A DNA stretch of 64,000 nt from Bacteroidales bacterium. GTDB taxonomy: Bacteria > Bacteroidota > Bacteroidia > Bacteroidales > P3. The stretch is taken from NCBI GenBank assembly GCA_017618625.1, contig JAFZTV010000004.1:9657-73656 (forward strand), read 5' to 3'. Position 1 is the first letter of the stretch. Each line of letters opens with the position of its first letter. A program made the position numbers and the translations under genes. Below, one piece after another: positions 27,954 to 36,773 of this stretch. The notes under the pieces were generated by a model. That model made no database searches and was not told the DNA's origin. It was given only the letters and a program-made list of their open reading frames with translations.

Positions 27954-29783
27954 TCACACTTTATATATCTCCATTTCACAACTGTTGCAGTCGAAGCGCA
28001 AGCGGAGTCGACGGCCGTTGTTTTCCAGGTAGAGGTCGGACTTGTAATCGGGTGCAACCTGCTGATTGCATTTACGTTTCAGACATTGGCCGAGTTCGTA
28101 TCGCAGGCAGTATTTTGTGGTCATCAGCGGCTTGTGGTCGTAGTTGTGGGTTTGCTCAACTCCATATTCAATGTCGGTGACACCGTGACGACGGTAGAAC
28201 TGCTCCGCCTTGCTGTTGACGATATTAAGCCTGAAATCAGTAGGCCCGCAATCATAAACAATCTCGTTGGAATCAACCTTCTCGGATGGCCTCGGGCGAA
28301 AATGTTTAATCCTTGCCTCAACAAGTTGCTGGACAACATCGCGGCGCATCTGGTTGATAACCGATACAGGTATGAACGAAGGCTCGATCGACTCCAAATC
28401 AACCCGCATGGCGTTGAAGGGTGTGCCACCAAGCTTTGAAAGCTGTGCACAGATGGTTTCACATACTTTCTCGGGATTGTTCGCTGCCGCCTTAGCACTG
28501 GTTTCCACTACCTTGGCTTCGCATCCGTCCTCGTCAACAACATGCAGCATAAAGCCCTCGGGGGTATCGGAAAATGTCAACGTCACATCCACTTTGCGCT
28601 CCGCCGACTTGCCTTTGAAAATCTTCTCGAACTGCACATCGTGGTTGCGCCATAGCTCCATACCTGGCTTGAGGGACGGCATCGCATTGGGAAATACGGA
28701 CTTACCCTCGACGCGGTTTACAAAGAAACCCGTCATCCCGCCCGTCTCGGAGTCGTAGGAGCATAAGCCATCGCCAGCGGAGAGAGGCTCGTAAATATCT
28801 GCAATTATGGAAGAACGCTCGACCTTCAGCACCTTCGCGACTTTCTTTCCGATGGACTTCTGAGTGTAGAACGACGCCATCTTTTGCCGCCCGTTGAGAA
28901 AATAATCGGTATATCGGCGGGAGAAGGTCCGCTCGGGGTCGGGATTGAAAAAGAAGGTGGTCTTTCCTGACGAGAGAGGCTGATGTTCAGGGCGTTGTTC
29001 GAGTATGCCGTCAAGCATACGACGGTAGTAGGCGGTGAGGTTACAGACATAAGCCTCGTCCTTCAGACGGCCCTCTATCTTGAACGAGCAGATGCCTGCA
29101 TCAATCATAGATTCAAGATATTGAGAGGCGTTGAAGTCGCGCAGCGAGAGCAGATGCTCGTTGCTGCGCAGGAGTTTCCCCTCGGCGTTGTAGAGGTCGT
29201 ACTTGGAGCGGCACGGCTGGGTGCAGCATCCGCGGTTGCCGCTGCGGTCGGCAAGATACTGACTCAGGTAGCACTGGCCGCTGAACGAGACGCAGAGGGC
29301 GCCGTGGACGAACGCCTCCAGCTCGACAGAAGTCTGCTGCCTTATCTGCCGCATACTCTCCAACGATGTCTCGCGAGCGAGGATGACCCGACGGAATCCC
29401 ACCTGCTCGAGAAAGCGCACCTTTTCGGGCGTGTAGTTGTGGGTTTGAGTGCTGGCGTGCAGTGCGATAGGCGGAAGGACGCACTCGAGCAACCCCATAT
29501 CCTGAATGATAAGGGCATCGATGCCGACATCGTAAAGCCGTCGTATAAGTTTTACCGCTTCTTCCAGCTCGCTGTCGTAGAGTATGGTGTTGAGTGTCAC
29601 ATAGACACGTGCGCCATAGGTGTGCGCATGCCTTACAAGCTTCTCAATGTCCTCGACCGAGTTGGAAGCCGCCTGCCGAGCACCGAAAGCTGGAGCACCA
29701 ATATAGACGGCATCGGCGCCGTGGTTGACGGCAGCAACGCCCTGCGTAAGGTTCTTGGCCGGAGAGAGAAGCTCGATTTGCAC
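27954..29783 (-). CDS. U32 peptidase-family protein (RlhA/TrhP-like)
   Basis: A U32-family protein of 609 residues. The N-terminal barrel has LLSPAKNLTQGVAAVNHGADAVYIG, then ALCVSFSGQCYLSQYLADRSGNRGCCTQPCRSKY, the Cys-rich family signature, and a C-terminal extension of about 200 residues that ends in a second Cys cluster (CLKRKCNQ, CNSCEME). E. coli relatives RlhA and TrhO/TrhP-type proteins hydroxylate RNA bases, so an RNA-modification role is more likely than proteolysis, though old annotations say collagenase. Metal or Fe-S binding by the cysteines is inferred. First of three minus-strand genes running towards dus. Confidence 0.88.
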   Translation of the reverse strand: MQIELLSPAKNLTQGVAAVNHGADAVYIGAPAFGARQAASNSVEDIEKLVRHAHTYGARVYVTLNTILYDSELEEAVKLIRRLYDVGIDALIIQDMGLLECVLPPIALHASTQTHNYTPEKVRFLEQVGFRRVILARETSLESMRQIRQQTSVELEAFVHGALCVSFSGQCYLSQYLADRSGNRGCCTQPCRSKYDLYNAEGKLLRSNEHLLSLRDFNASQYLESMIDAGICSFKIEGRLKDEAYVCNLTAYYRRMLDGILEQRPEHQPLSSGKTTFFFNPDPERTFSRRYTDYFLNGRQKMASFYTQKSIGKKVAKVLKVERSSIIADIYEPLSAGDGLCSYDSETGGMTGFFVNRVEGKSVFPNAMPSLKPGMELWRNHDVQFEKIFKGKSAERKVDVTLTFSDTPEGFMLHVVDEDGCEAKVVETSAKAAANNPEKVCETICAQLSKLGGTPFNAMRVDLESIEPSFIPVSVINQMRRDVVQQLVEARIKHFRPRPSEKVDSNEIVYDCGPTDFRLNIVNSKAEQFYRRHGVTDIEYGVEQTHNYDHKPLMTTKYCLRYELGQCLKRKCNQQVAPDYKSDLYLENNGRRLRLRFDCNSCEMEIYKV

Positions 29784-29834
29784 GATTACGTTTCTTATTA
29801 TCTCGTTATAACAAGATTACATTACAACGATTGT

Positions 29835-30293
29835 TTACCTTCTGCCAATCTCGCGCTGCATGTCGCGACGAGTGTCCTTATCCTTGATTGTCTGACGTTT
29901 GTCGAAGAATTTCTTGCCTCGTGCAAGAGCAATCTTCAGCTTCGCGTAGCCGCGGTCGTCAACAAAGAGCAGTACTGGCACAATGGTGTAGCCTTTCTCC
30001 TTGGTGCACGCCTGAAGCTTGCGCAGTTCGCGGCGGGTGAGGAGCAGCTTGCGGTCGCGCTTGGCGGGATGGTTCAGATAGGAGCCAAAGCGATACTCGG
30101 ACACATGCATCTGTCTTACAAACAACTCGTTGCCTATGAAGGTACAGTAAGCGTCCGTGAGGTTTGCCTTGCCGTCTCGTATGGATTTTATCTCTGTGCC
30201 GGTAAGCACCAAGCCGGCCACATACTCGTCTATAAGAAAATATTCGAACGACGCCTTTTTATTCTTGATATCAACTACATGCTTCTCTTCCAT
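29835..30293 (-). CDS. smpB: SsrA-binding protein
   Basis: Partner of tmRNA in trans-translation; loads tmRNA on stalled ribosomes. Family segments [41 protein letters not shown] and the C-terminal basic tail ([23 protein letters not shown]) are all present, and the length of 152 residues is normal. The tail residues enter the ribosomal decoding centre in known structures. It lies 16 bases after dus on the same strand. tmRNA itself was not found in the window. Confidence 0.97.
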   Translation of the reverse strand: MEEKHVVDIKNKKASFEYFLIDEYVAGLVLTGTEIKSIRDGKANLTDAYCTFIGNELFVRQMHVSEYRFGSYLNHPAKRDRKLLLTRRELRKLQACTKEKGYTIVPVLLFVDDRGYAKLKIALARGKKFFDKRQTIKDKDTRRDMQREIGRR

Positions 30294-30309
30294 CGTACAC
30301 GGTTTCTGT

Positions 30310-31266
30310 TTAGTAATCCTTTATCTGATTCAAAATTCGAAGGAGGCCATCCAACGAGGACTCATTGAATAATAACGTGCGAAAACGTTTGAAATTGGGT
30401 AAGCCCTTAAAATAAGCCGCATAATGTCGCTTCATCACAATCAAGCCCGTCCGCTCGCCGTAAAAATCGACCGACATGCGAATATGCCGTTCACACACCT
30501 CAACGCGCTCGGCGACAGCAATCTCCCGCTCGTCCAATCCCGCCAAACGCCGTTTCGACTGCTCGAAAATCCAAGGGTTGCCTATGGCAGCGCGACCTAT
30601 CAAAATCCCATCGACACCATAGCGGTTTTTTAATTCCACCACCTGCGAGGGTTCTTTCACGTCGCCATTACCGTATATCGGTATGCGTATCTGTGTGTCG
30701 TTCTTCACGTTGCCTATGTCGTTCCAGTCGGCGGAGCCGGAGTACATCTGCGATTTGGTACGCCCGTGGATGGCGAGCATAGCGATGCCCACGTCCTGCA
30801 ACTGACGGGCGAGAGACGAGATGCAGATGTTGTCGAAATCATACCCGATGCGTGTCTTCACCGTCACGGGACGGTGTGCGTGATTGACTATCGACTCTGT
30901 GATATGCAGCAACTTAGGTATATCTTTTAACATACCGCTACCCGCGCCTTTTGTCGCCACCTTGCGCACGGGACAACCCCAGTTCAGGTCGATGAAGTCA
31001 GGCTCCACCTGTTCGACCGCAGCAAGACATTTGAGCAGCTCACCCTCGTCGGCACCGAAAATCTGAACTCCGATGGGGCGCATGCTGTCGGTGAAATGCA
31101 TCTTGCGGTGACTTTTGAAGGCATCGTGATTTATTCCCTCGGCAGAGATAAACTCGGTGTACAGCACATCGGCGCCGAACTCCTTGCAGAGAGCGCGGAA
31201 CGGAAAGTCGGTGACGTCGTCCATCGGCGAAAGCCCTAATATGCAGCTATTTGAAGTGAAGTCCAT
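30310..31266 (-). CDS. tRNA-dihydrouridine synthase
   Basis: Flavoenzyme that reduces uridines in tRNA D-loops. TIM-barrel start [27 protein letters not shown], catalytic Cys in NWGCPVRKV, phosphate/FMN-binding segment [12 protein letters not shown] and [13 protein letters not shown]. At 318 residues it matches the Dus family; the DusA/B/C type is not clear. A good promoter lies just upstream and it is probably co-transcribed with smpB. Confidence 0.95.
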   Translation of the reverse strand: MDFTSNSCILGLSPMDDVTDFPFRALCKEFGADVLYTEFISAEGINHDAFKSHRKMHFTDSMRPIGVQIFGADEGELLKCLAAVEQVEPDFIDLNWGCPVRKVATKGAGSGMLKDIPKLLHITESIVNHAHRPVTVKTRIGYDFDNICISSLARQLQDVGIAMLAIHGRTKSQMYSGSADWNDIGNVKNDTQIRIPIYGNGDVKEPSQVVELKNRYGVDGILIGRAAIGNPWIFEQSKRRLAGLDEREIAVAERVEVCERHIRMSVDFYGERTGLIVMKRHYAAYFKGLPNFKRFRTLLFNESSLDGLLRILNQIKDY

Positions 31267-31283
31267 AGCGACCGTAAGAATGG

Positions 31284-31316
31284 CAAAGTTAGCAACAAAT
31301 ATTTATTTATTCCAAA
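31284..31316 (-). promoter_or_regulatory. promoter for dus-smpB
   Basis: On the minus strand TTTG (31316-31313) is separated by 21 bases from TAACTTTG (31291-31284), which sits 17 bases before the dus ATG. Both elements match the Bacteroidetes consensus. Confidence 0.7.
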
Positions 31317-31380
31317 CAAATATAGAATGTTGTATCATAAAGGACCTCAGAGTTACGTTATATGTTCAGGTATTGTTTTT

Positions 31381-32280
31381 ATGACCATTGAAGAAAGCAT
31401 AACTAAATACGAGGAGTACCTTCGGACAGTGAAGCGGCTGGCGGAAGGCACTGTGAAGAACTATGTAACCGACTTGCGGGGATTGGAGGAGTGGTTGGCA
31501 GAGGCTGGTGTGACGGATGTGGTGGAAATCACTGCAAGAGAGATACGTAGCTGGCAGATGGCACAGATGGAGTCGGGCATCGGCGACGGAACGATGAGGA
31601 GAAAACTGTCGTCGGTGCGTCCGTGGTTCAAGTATATGCGGAACATGAAATGGGTTGAGGGTGACGTGATGGCGAAGGTCAAGGCTCCGAAGACTCCAAA
31701 GCGGCTTCCAGTGTTTTTCAAAGAGTCGGAAACGGAAAGAATATACGAGAAAGATTTGTTTGAAGAAGGTTATGACGGCGAGCGCGACAAGTTGATTCTC
31801 AGGATGCTGTATGAGACAGGGATGCGACGGTCGGAGCTGGCCGGGCTGAAATTGGGTAACATAGACTTTGGCGGCAAAAGGATAAAAGTGCTCGGAAAGG
31901 GCAACAAGGAGAGGTTTATTCCAGTTGAAGAGGAACTTCTAGGCAATATTGAGCGGTATTTGGCGTTAAAGGAGGAGACGTATCCCGGAACCGAGGCATT
32001 GTTTATTAAGGGCAAGGGTGTGGCAATCAATGCAAACGATGTGTATCGGATAGTGAAAAAGTATATGTGTGCATTGTCGAGCGCCGAGAGGGTGAGCCCG
32101 CATGTGTTCAGGCACACATTTGCAACGCACATGCTGAACGAGGGTGCTAACATCGACGCCATCAAAGAGCTGCTCGGCCACGCCAATCTGAACGCCACGG
32201 AGATATACACCCACAACACGCGCGAGCATCTGAAAGAGGCCTACAAACACGCGCACCCCAGGGGAAATAAGAAAAATTGA
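31381..32280 (+). CDS. tyrosine site-specific recombinase, Xer type
   Basis: Integrase of 299 residues with an N-terminal SAM-like DNA-binding domain (TIEESITKYEEYLRT) and a catalytic domain with the R-H-R-H-Y set: Arg in GMRRSELAGL, His-x-x-Arg in SPHVFRHTFATHML, His in ELLGHANLNATEIYTH with the final Tyr. A longer frame starting at 31327 exists, but MTIEESI matches family N-termini. Length, lack of neighbouring mobile genes and proximity to hpf support a housekeeping XerC/XerD enzyme for chromosome dimer resolution. Confidence 0.9.
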   Translation: MTIEESITKYEEYLRTVKRLAEGTVKNYVTDLRGLEEWLAEAGVTDVVEITAREIRSWQMAQMESGIGDGTMRRKLSSVRPWFKYMRNMKWVEGDVMAKVKAPKTPKRLPVFFKESETERIYEKDLFEEGYDGERDKLILRMLYETGMRRSELAGLKLGNIDFGGKRIKVLGKGNKERFIPVEEELLGNIERYLALKEETYPGTEALFIKGKGVAINANDVYRIVKKYMCALSSAERVSPHVFRHTFATHMLNEGANIDAIKELLGHANLNATEIYTHNTREHLKEAYKHAHPRGNKKN

Positions 32281-32306
32281 ATCTTAAACCTTAAAATCAT
32301 ATCGTT

Positions 32307-32600
32307 ATGAACACTGTAATCAATGCTGTAAAATTCAAGGCCGACCCGAAACTGGAAACTTTTGTGGCCGAAAAGGTAGCGAAACTGGACAAGATGGTCG
32401 ATAACGCCACCAAATGCGAGGTGACGCTGAAGGTGGACAAGCCTGAAAGTGAAAACAACAAAGTGGCGGAGATTTCGATATCGCTGCCGCGCCAAACGCT
32501 GTTCAACAGCAAGCAGGCCGACACATTCGAACAGGCAGTGCTGGAATGTGTGGACACCATGAAAGTGCAGATAGAGAAATACAAGGCAAGCTTCAAATAA
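32307..32600 (+). CDS. hpf: short-form ribosome hibernation promoting factor
   Basis: 97-residue HPF/RaiA family protein that binds the 30S decoding region in stationary phase. Visible: the beta-alpha-beta-beta-beta-alpha order, positively charged helix faces, VTLKVDKPESENNKVAEISISLPR as the strand pair and QADTFEQAVLECVDTMKVQIEKYK as the last helix. It lacks the long C-terminal domain of long-form HPF. The Xer-hpf order is common in Bacteroidales, where tRNA genes and tuf often follow; here it is interrupted by the Gly/Ser-rich gene. Confidence 0.93.
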   Translation: MNTVINAVKFKADPKLETFVAEKVAKLDKMVDNATKCEVTLKVDKPESENNKVAEISISLPRQTLFNSKQADTFEQAVLECVDTMKVQIEKYKASFK

Positions 32601-32628
32601 GCCGCCCGTTCCATAGTACAAACCGAAA

Positions 32629-32664
32629 GAGAGAGCCGCCCCACTATCGCAGGGCGGCTCTCTC
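32629..32664. terminator. bidirectional hairpin between hpf and the Gly/Ser-rich gene
   Basis: A perfect 13-bp stem (GAGAGAGCCGCCC with GGGCGGCTCTCTC) around a 10-base loop in the spacer between converging genes. There is no long T tract on either side, so it is a hairpin stop rather than a classic intrinsic terminator. Confidence 0.75.
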
Positions 32665-32688
32665 GCTTAATTCAATCCACAATATAGT

Positions 32689-33843
32689 TTAATCGTTATC
32701 GGCTTCGTAGATGAGGAGTTCTTCGCCAGTGTAGATGAACAGCAGGGGGTCTTTGTCGTGCTTCTTGAATATCCAGCAGCCTCCGTTCTCTCGGTCAACT
32801 TCGAGCTTGCAGTACTTCTTGTTGACATCCTGTTCGGCCAGCAGCTTGTCCTCCTTGCTGTAAACCTGGAGGTAAGTCTTGCCGTCGTTGTCGTTGACGA
32901 GGGCGTACATATAGTCACCGTTCATTGCGAAGTCTATCATATCGACCTTGTAGTTGTCGCGTACATATTCGCGAACCACGACGACATCGGTGCAGTGGTA
33001 GTCATACCAGTAGCTGTTGCAGTAGTACCAGAATCCGGGCCAGTACCAAGGACGCGGCGGCACGGGGTGCCAAATCACGGGGTGCATGTGAATCATGCCG
33101 TGATGGTGCGGGTGATGGAAGTAGGGAGCGGGACGCACAGGACGTGCAGCCGGAGGCGTGACACCGCCGGGACGGCCAGGGCGTGCATAGCCTGAATAGG
33201 CAGGGCCGCGTGAGCCAACGGGTGTGTTGGGGTGTTTAACATCGCCGCGCGGAGTGCCAGCCACACCTGGAGCAGGAGCCGAAGGACGGCTTGAGCTGTA
33301 TCCCGACGAAGTGCCGCGATGTGAAGGAGTGCCTGGGTTTACCACGCGACCGCCATCCGAATGGGGAGTGCGTGAGCCACTATAGGTGCCACGTACCACG
33401 CCGTTGGTGGTTGTGCCACGGTGCGGAGCGTGGTTGTAGGACGAGCCGCCGCGCGGGGATGGTGCACTATAAGAACCGCGCGAGGTGCTGTTGTCACTGT
33501 GCGTACGGCTGCTGGGTGAAGAATAGTTGCCGCGCGAAGGCGAAGGCGAACTATAGGAGCGGCTGCTCGAGGATGAGTAGCTGCCACGCGATGATGAGGG
33601 CGAGCTGTACGAACGGCTACTGCTCGACGACGAGTAGCTGCCGCCACGCGAAGAGGAGCCCGAGTAGGACGAGCTGCCGCGCGAGCCGCCGGAATAGGAG
33701 GAACCACCACGGGAGGAACCGCTGCTGACCGAATGTCCGCCACCACGGCTACCACCGCCGCCACCGCCTCGCTGTGCATAGACAGGGGTTGCAGTTACGG
33801 CGATCCCTAACAGAAGTGCTGCGATGAATTTTGAGGTTTTCAT
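32689..33843 (-). CDS. secreted Gly/Ser/Arg-rich low-complexity protein
   Basis: A signal peptide ending VYAQ is followed by about 180 residues of low-complexity Gly/Ser/Arg/Tyr repeats (SSRGGSSYSG, SSSRGSYSSSSS), then a Pro/His/Trp-rich segment with HHPHHHGMIHMHP, and a more ordered C-terminal domain of about 110 residues containing NDNDGKTYLQVYSKEDKLL. The composition suggests a cell-surface or matrix protein; the His cluster could bind metal. Related proteins occur in gut Bacteroidales, but I know of no assigned function. A -7 box lies 35 bases upstream. Length variation of the repeats between strains is likely. Confidence 0.8.
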   Translation of the reverse strand: MKTSKFIAALLLGIAVTATPVYAQRGGGGGGSRGGGHSVSSGSSRGGSSYSGGSRGSSSYSGSSSRGGSYSSSSSSRSYSSPSSSRGSYSSSSSRSYSSPSPSRGNYSSPSSRTHSDNSTSRGSYSAPSPRGGSSYNHAPHRGTTTNGVVRGTYSGSRTPHSDGGRVVNPGTPSHRGTSSGYSSSRPSAPAPGVAGTPRGDVKHPNTPVGSRGPAYSGYARPGRPGGVTPPAARPVRPAPYFHHPHHHGMIHMHPVIWHPVPPRPWYWPGFWYYCNSYWYDYHCTDVVVVREYVRDNYKVDMIDFAMNGDYMYALVNDNDGKTYLQVYSKEDKLLAEQDVNKKYCKLEVDRENGGCWIFKKHDKDPLLFIYTGEELLIYEADND

Positions 33844-33877
33844 AATGTCTCCTTTCTTTTATTGTTTGTTTTCGATG

Positions 33878-33885
33878 CAAAGATA
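33878..33885 (-). promoter_or_regulatory. -7 promoter box for the Gly/Ser-rich gene
   Basis: Minus-strand TATCTTTG followed by CATCG matches the consensus, 35 bases before the ATG. The leader then contains AAAGGAGAC, an unusually good Shine-Dalgarno-like sequence for this organism. Confidence 0.6.
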
Positions 33886-34052
33886 GGAGCATTCCCTCAC
33901 GGTTTTCCCCGAAAAAAAACATATTTTCCCCGAAGAAACCCTACAACCCTCGCAAAACTGCGTCTCCGACGGCATTCTCAGCCATCAGCCTCTATCGCGT
34001 TTGTGACCAAAAAACTTCGTCAAGCGTGTATATCACCCGTCAAAAACCTGCT

Positions 34053-34913
34053 TCAGCGGGCGAGGTTGTCTAGACATTTCTGCAGGCTGACCTCCCAATA
34101 CGGAATATCTATATGGAAACGGCTCTTGAATTTAGACTTGTCCAGCACCGAATAGCTCGGGCGGTGGACTTTGCTGGGATATTCGCTGCTACGGCATGGT
34201 CGCACGTCGCAGGTTGATGCCGTCAGGCGCGCTATGGCCTGGGCAAAGTCGTACCAGCTGCACACGCCCTCGTTGGAATAGTGGTAAAGGCCCTCGTTGC
34301 CGTCATACCGCTCCGATTCGATGATGGTGAATATTGCCTGTGCCAGGTCGCCGGCGTAGGTGGGCGTGCCGACCTGGTCGCATACAACCGATACCGAAGG
34401 CCTCGTGGCGAAGAGGTTGAGCATGGTGCGCACAAAGTTGCGTCCATACTCGCTGTAGAGCCATGACGTACGTATTAATATATGTCTGCACCCCGAGGCC
34501 TCCAGCGCCTGCTCGCCGGCGAGCTTGGTGCGTCCGTATGCGCCAAGTGGGTTGACTGGCGTCGATTCGTCGCAGGGGGTGTTGAGGCTGTTGCCGCCAA
34601 ACACGTAGTCAGTCGATATGTGGACCATAAATCCCTTGCGCTCAGCCATTGCCTTGGCCAGTATGGCGACGGCAAGGTGGTTCACGCGGTCGGCATCCGT
34701 CTCCGCGTCCTCGGCGGCGTCCACATTGGTGTAGGCGGCGCAGTTGACAATGCAGTCGATAGCGTTGGCATCGAGAAAGCCTTCTACGGCGTCGGCGTCG
34801 GTTATGTCGAGGGTGTCTATATCGCTGAACAGCCAGCGGTTTGCCGATGCGGCGGCAAGGAGGCGTATGTGGGTACCGAGCTGGCCGTTGGCTCCTGTGA
34901 CTAGTATATTCAT
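34053..34913 (-). CDS. rfbD: dTDP-4-dehydrorhamnose reductase
   Basis: Last step of dTDP-L-rhamnose synthesis: NAD(P)H reduction of the 4-keto sugar. Extended SDR fold: MNILVTGANGQLGTHIR at the N-terminus, the catalytic YxxxK in YGRTKLAGE, HISTDYVFGG before it and TSWLYSEYG after. 286 residues. It lies 10 bases after rfbC on the minus strand. rfbA and rfbB are not in the window, so the first two steps are encoded elsewhere. Confidence 0.95.
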   Translation of the reverse strand: MNILVTGANGQLGTHIRLLAAASANRWLFSDIDTLDITDADAVEGFLDANAIDCIVNCAAYTNVDAAEDAETDADRVNHLAVAILAKAMAERKGFMVHISTDYVFGGNSLNTPCDESTPVNPLGAYGRTKLAGEQALEASGCRHILIRTSWLYSEYGRNFVRTMLNLFATRPSVSVVCDQVGTPTYAGDLAQAIFTIIESERYDGNEGLYHYSNEGVCSWYDFAQAIARLTASTCDVRPCRSSEYPSKVHRPSYSVLDKSKFKSRFHIDIPYWEVSLQKCLDNLAR

Positions 34914-34923
34914 TGCCGTGTTC

Positions 34924-35478
34924 CTATTCGAAAAGTGAGACTATATCGGCAAGGAGCGGATTGCGCGAGTCCTTGTCCGAAAGTATGACGTCGCCGGCCG
35001 GCAGCTGCCAGTCGATGGCCAGCGCGGGGTCGTTCCATGCTATGGCGCCTTCGCTCTCGGGGTGGTAGTAGTTGTCGCACTTATACTGAAATATGACGTC
35101 CGAACTGAGCACCGAAAAGCCGTGGGCCATGCCGCGGGGCAGGTAGAGCTGGCGGTGGTTGTCGGCCGATAGCCGCACGGCGACGTAACGGCCGAACGTG
35201 GGCGAAGAACGACGTATGTCAACCGCAACATCAAGAACCTCGCCATAGACAACACGTATAAGTTTGGCCTGGGCGTATGGCGGTTTCTGGAAGTGGAGCC
35301 CCCGTACAACGCCATAGCGCGAACGCGACTCGTTGTCCTGCACAAAACGGTTGCGCAACCCCAGAGTCTCGTCATAGCGCTCTTCATGGAAGCTTTCGAA
35401 AAAATAACCCCGAGAGTCGCCGAAGACTTGTGGCTCAATTATTACAACGCCTTCTATATCTGTCTTGTTTATAGTCAT
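34924..35478 (-). CDS. rfbC: dTDP-4-dehydrorhamnose 3,5-epimerase
   Basis: Cupin-fold epimerase of the rhamnose pathway. Family signature EPQVFGDSRGYFFESF, catalytic His region VVRGLHFQKPPYAQAKL, and PRGMAHGFSVLSS. The open frame extends 46 codons further upstream, but the ATG at 35478 (MTINKTDIEG) matches family N-termini and follows a -7 box, giving 184 residues. It makes the substrate for RfbD encoded just downstream. Confidence 0.95.
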   Translation of the reverse strand: MTINKTDIEGVVIIEPQVFGDSRGYFFESFHEERYDETLGLRNRFVQDNESRSRYGVVRGLHFQKPPYAQAKLIRVVYGEVLDVAVDIRRSSPTFGRYVAVRLSADNHRQLYLPRGMAHGFSVLSSDVIFQYKCDNYYHPESEGAIAWNDPALAIDWQLPAGDVILSDKDSRNPLLADIVSLFE

Positions 35479-35510
35479 ATAATGGTTGATGCAAAATATT
35501 TTCAACTCTG

Positions 35511-35518
35511 CAAAGATA
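35511..35518 (-). promoter_or_regulatory. -7 promoter box for rfbC-rfbD
   Basis: Minus-strand TATCTTTG followed by CAGAG, 33 bases before the rfbC ATG. It confirms that the longer upstream frame is not translated. Confidence 0.65.
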
Positions 35519-35560
35519 GTAATTTCCACGTAATCGACCGGCAAAAAGACTTGGATTCGG

Positions 35561-35588
35561 TTATTATTATATCTTTGATATAATAATA
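35561..35588. other. A+T-rich perfect inverted repeat
   Basis: TTATTATTATATC, a TTT loop and GATATAATAATA form a 12-bp perfect inverted repeat. The centre also holds a plus-strand TATCTTTG box (35570-35577), so the palindrome could overlap a promoter reading towards the 11-bp array and the nucleotidyltransferase gene. It may be an operator or a transcript-end hairpin for the opposite strand. Confidence 0.45.
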
Positions 35589-35616
35589 GCTTGTTATACA
35601 ATGACTTGCACACCAT

Positions 35617-35825
35617 GGGTAATTATATGGTAATTCTAGGATAATTCTAGGGTAATTCTAGGGTAATTCTAGGTCAAAGAGCAGTCAACCTCTATACAAC
35701 TTCTATACAAATCCTACTCAAATCCATTCCAAGGCATCCCCAAGTCATATCCAACTACCTTCCAAGGCCAAGGAGAGCATCTCCAACTCACTTCCAAGGC
35801 CTACCTAAGGCCTACCAAAGGCCTA
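35617..35825 (+). repeat. 19-unit degenerate array with 11-bp period
   Basis: The 565-base spacer between rfbC and the nucleotidyltransferase gene contains 19 consecutive 11-base units. The first five are near-identical (GGGTAATTCTA), then come nnnCAAnnnnn units (ATACAACTTCT, ACTCAAATCCA) and finally CCAAGGCCTA-like units. The overall register is kept (209 bases = 19 x 11), with one local one-base shift of the core near 35771. The same block-wise drift is seen in the array at 10204 although the motifs differ. The remainder up to 36044 shows no gene. Confidence 0.8.
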
Positions 35826-36044
35826 CTCGGGAGTGACACTTTATTGGGCGCTGGCTGGCACATGGGCTACAGCTATAAGCTGCTACTGCGGTGGTTTTGC
35901 CTTTCGTCAAGATGGGAAAGCCATAAACGATATCGGATAAGCAGAGTGAGGTGAACGGGGAGTGGGGCGTAGGATTGGGTACGAGCTCGTGGCGCTTCGC
36001 AATAAGCACGCTGTTTTCTCGTTTATACTCAAAACATTCTTCCC

Positions 36045-36767
36045 ATGCAGGCTGTTATTCTCGCGGCGGGCTTCGGCACCCGCCTCCGTCCTCTCACCGA
36101 CAACAAACCCAAGGCGCTGGTCGAAACCAACGGACACACTCTGTTGGAGTTATGCATCCATCGGCTGGCGGCCGAAGGTGCCAACCGCATCGCGGTGAAC
36201 GTCCATCACTTCGGCGACATGATGATTGACTATCTGTCCTCACGCAAGTGGCCGGTCGAAGTGGTCGTGTCCGACGAGCGCGGCCTGCTCCTGAACACGG
36301 GCGGCGGCGTGAAAAAGGCGGCAAGCCTCCTCTCCGCCAACGAGCCGGTGCTCGTTCACAACGTGGACATCCTCTCTCACATCTCCCTGAAAACCATGCT
36401 CGAAGAACATCTTACAAATGGCAACGGGGCGACACTCGCCGTGAGCCAGCGCAACACAAAACGCCAGCTCATATTCGACGGCGCGGGAAGGCTCTGCGGA
36501 TGGCACAACCGCGAAAGCGGCGAAAAGCTCTGGAGCGTGGACCAGCCCTCACTCGTCAAAGAACTGGCGTTCAGCGGTATATGGATTGTCAATCCCGACA
36601 CGGTTGCCCAACTGCCCGAAGCCGACCACCCCTACCCTATCATACCCGAGCTGCTCAAAATCGCGAGCCACAGCAGGATTGGCGCTTTTGAGCACCGAGG
36701 TGACGACTGGCTCGACGTGGGAACACCCGAAAAACTGGCCAAAGCTGCAACATTCTTGAATAAATAA
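36045..36767 (+). CDS. sugar-1-phosphate nucleotidyltransferase (MurU-like)
   Basis: NTP-transferase family protein, 240 residues. The nucleotide-binding signature AAGFGTRLRPLTDNKPKALVE is at the N-terminus; LLNTGGGVKKA and HNVDILS (metal-binding Asp) follow. Size and motifs fit short nucleotidyltransferases such as MurU (MurNAc-1-P uridylyltransferase, cell-wall recycling) more than the longer GDP-mannose enzymes; the substrate is not certain. Seven bases separate it from the nuclease gene downstream. No partner kinase (AmgK) is in the window. Confidence 0.85.
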   Translation: MQAVILAAGFGTRLRPLTDNKPKALVETNGHTLLELCIHRLAAEGANRIAVNVHHFGDMMIDYLSSRKWPVEVVVSDERGLLLNTGGGVKKAASLLSANEPVLVHNVDILSHISLKTMLEEHLTNGNGATLAVSQRNTKRQLIFDGAGRLCGWHNRESGEKLWSVDQPSLVKELAFSGIWIVNPDTVAQLPEADHPYPIIPELLKIASHSRIGAFEHRGDDWLDVGTPEKLAKAATFLNK

Positions 36768-36773
36768 TCTGTC

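Noticed and set aside
28983..30368. 461-codon plus-strand frame across the U32 and smpB genes
   Set aside because: It crosses two well-supported minus-strand genes and has no recognisable domain; a shadow of their codon bias.
31381..32280. Tyrosine recombinase as the integrase of a mobile element
   Set aside because: Its length, motifs and neighbourhood (hpf, dus) fit the housekeeping Xer enzyme, and no other mobile genes or flanking repeats are present.
34482..34904. 140-codon plus-strand frame opposite rfbD
   Set aside because: rfbD on the other strand has full catalytic motifs; this frame has none.
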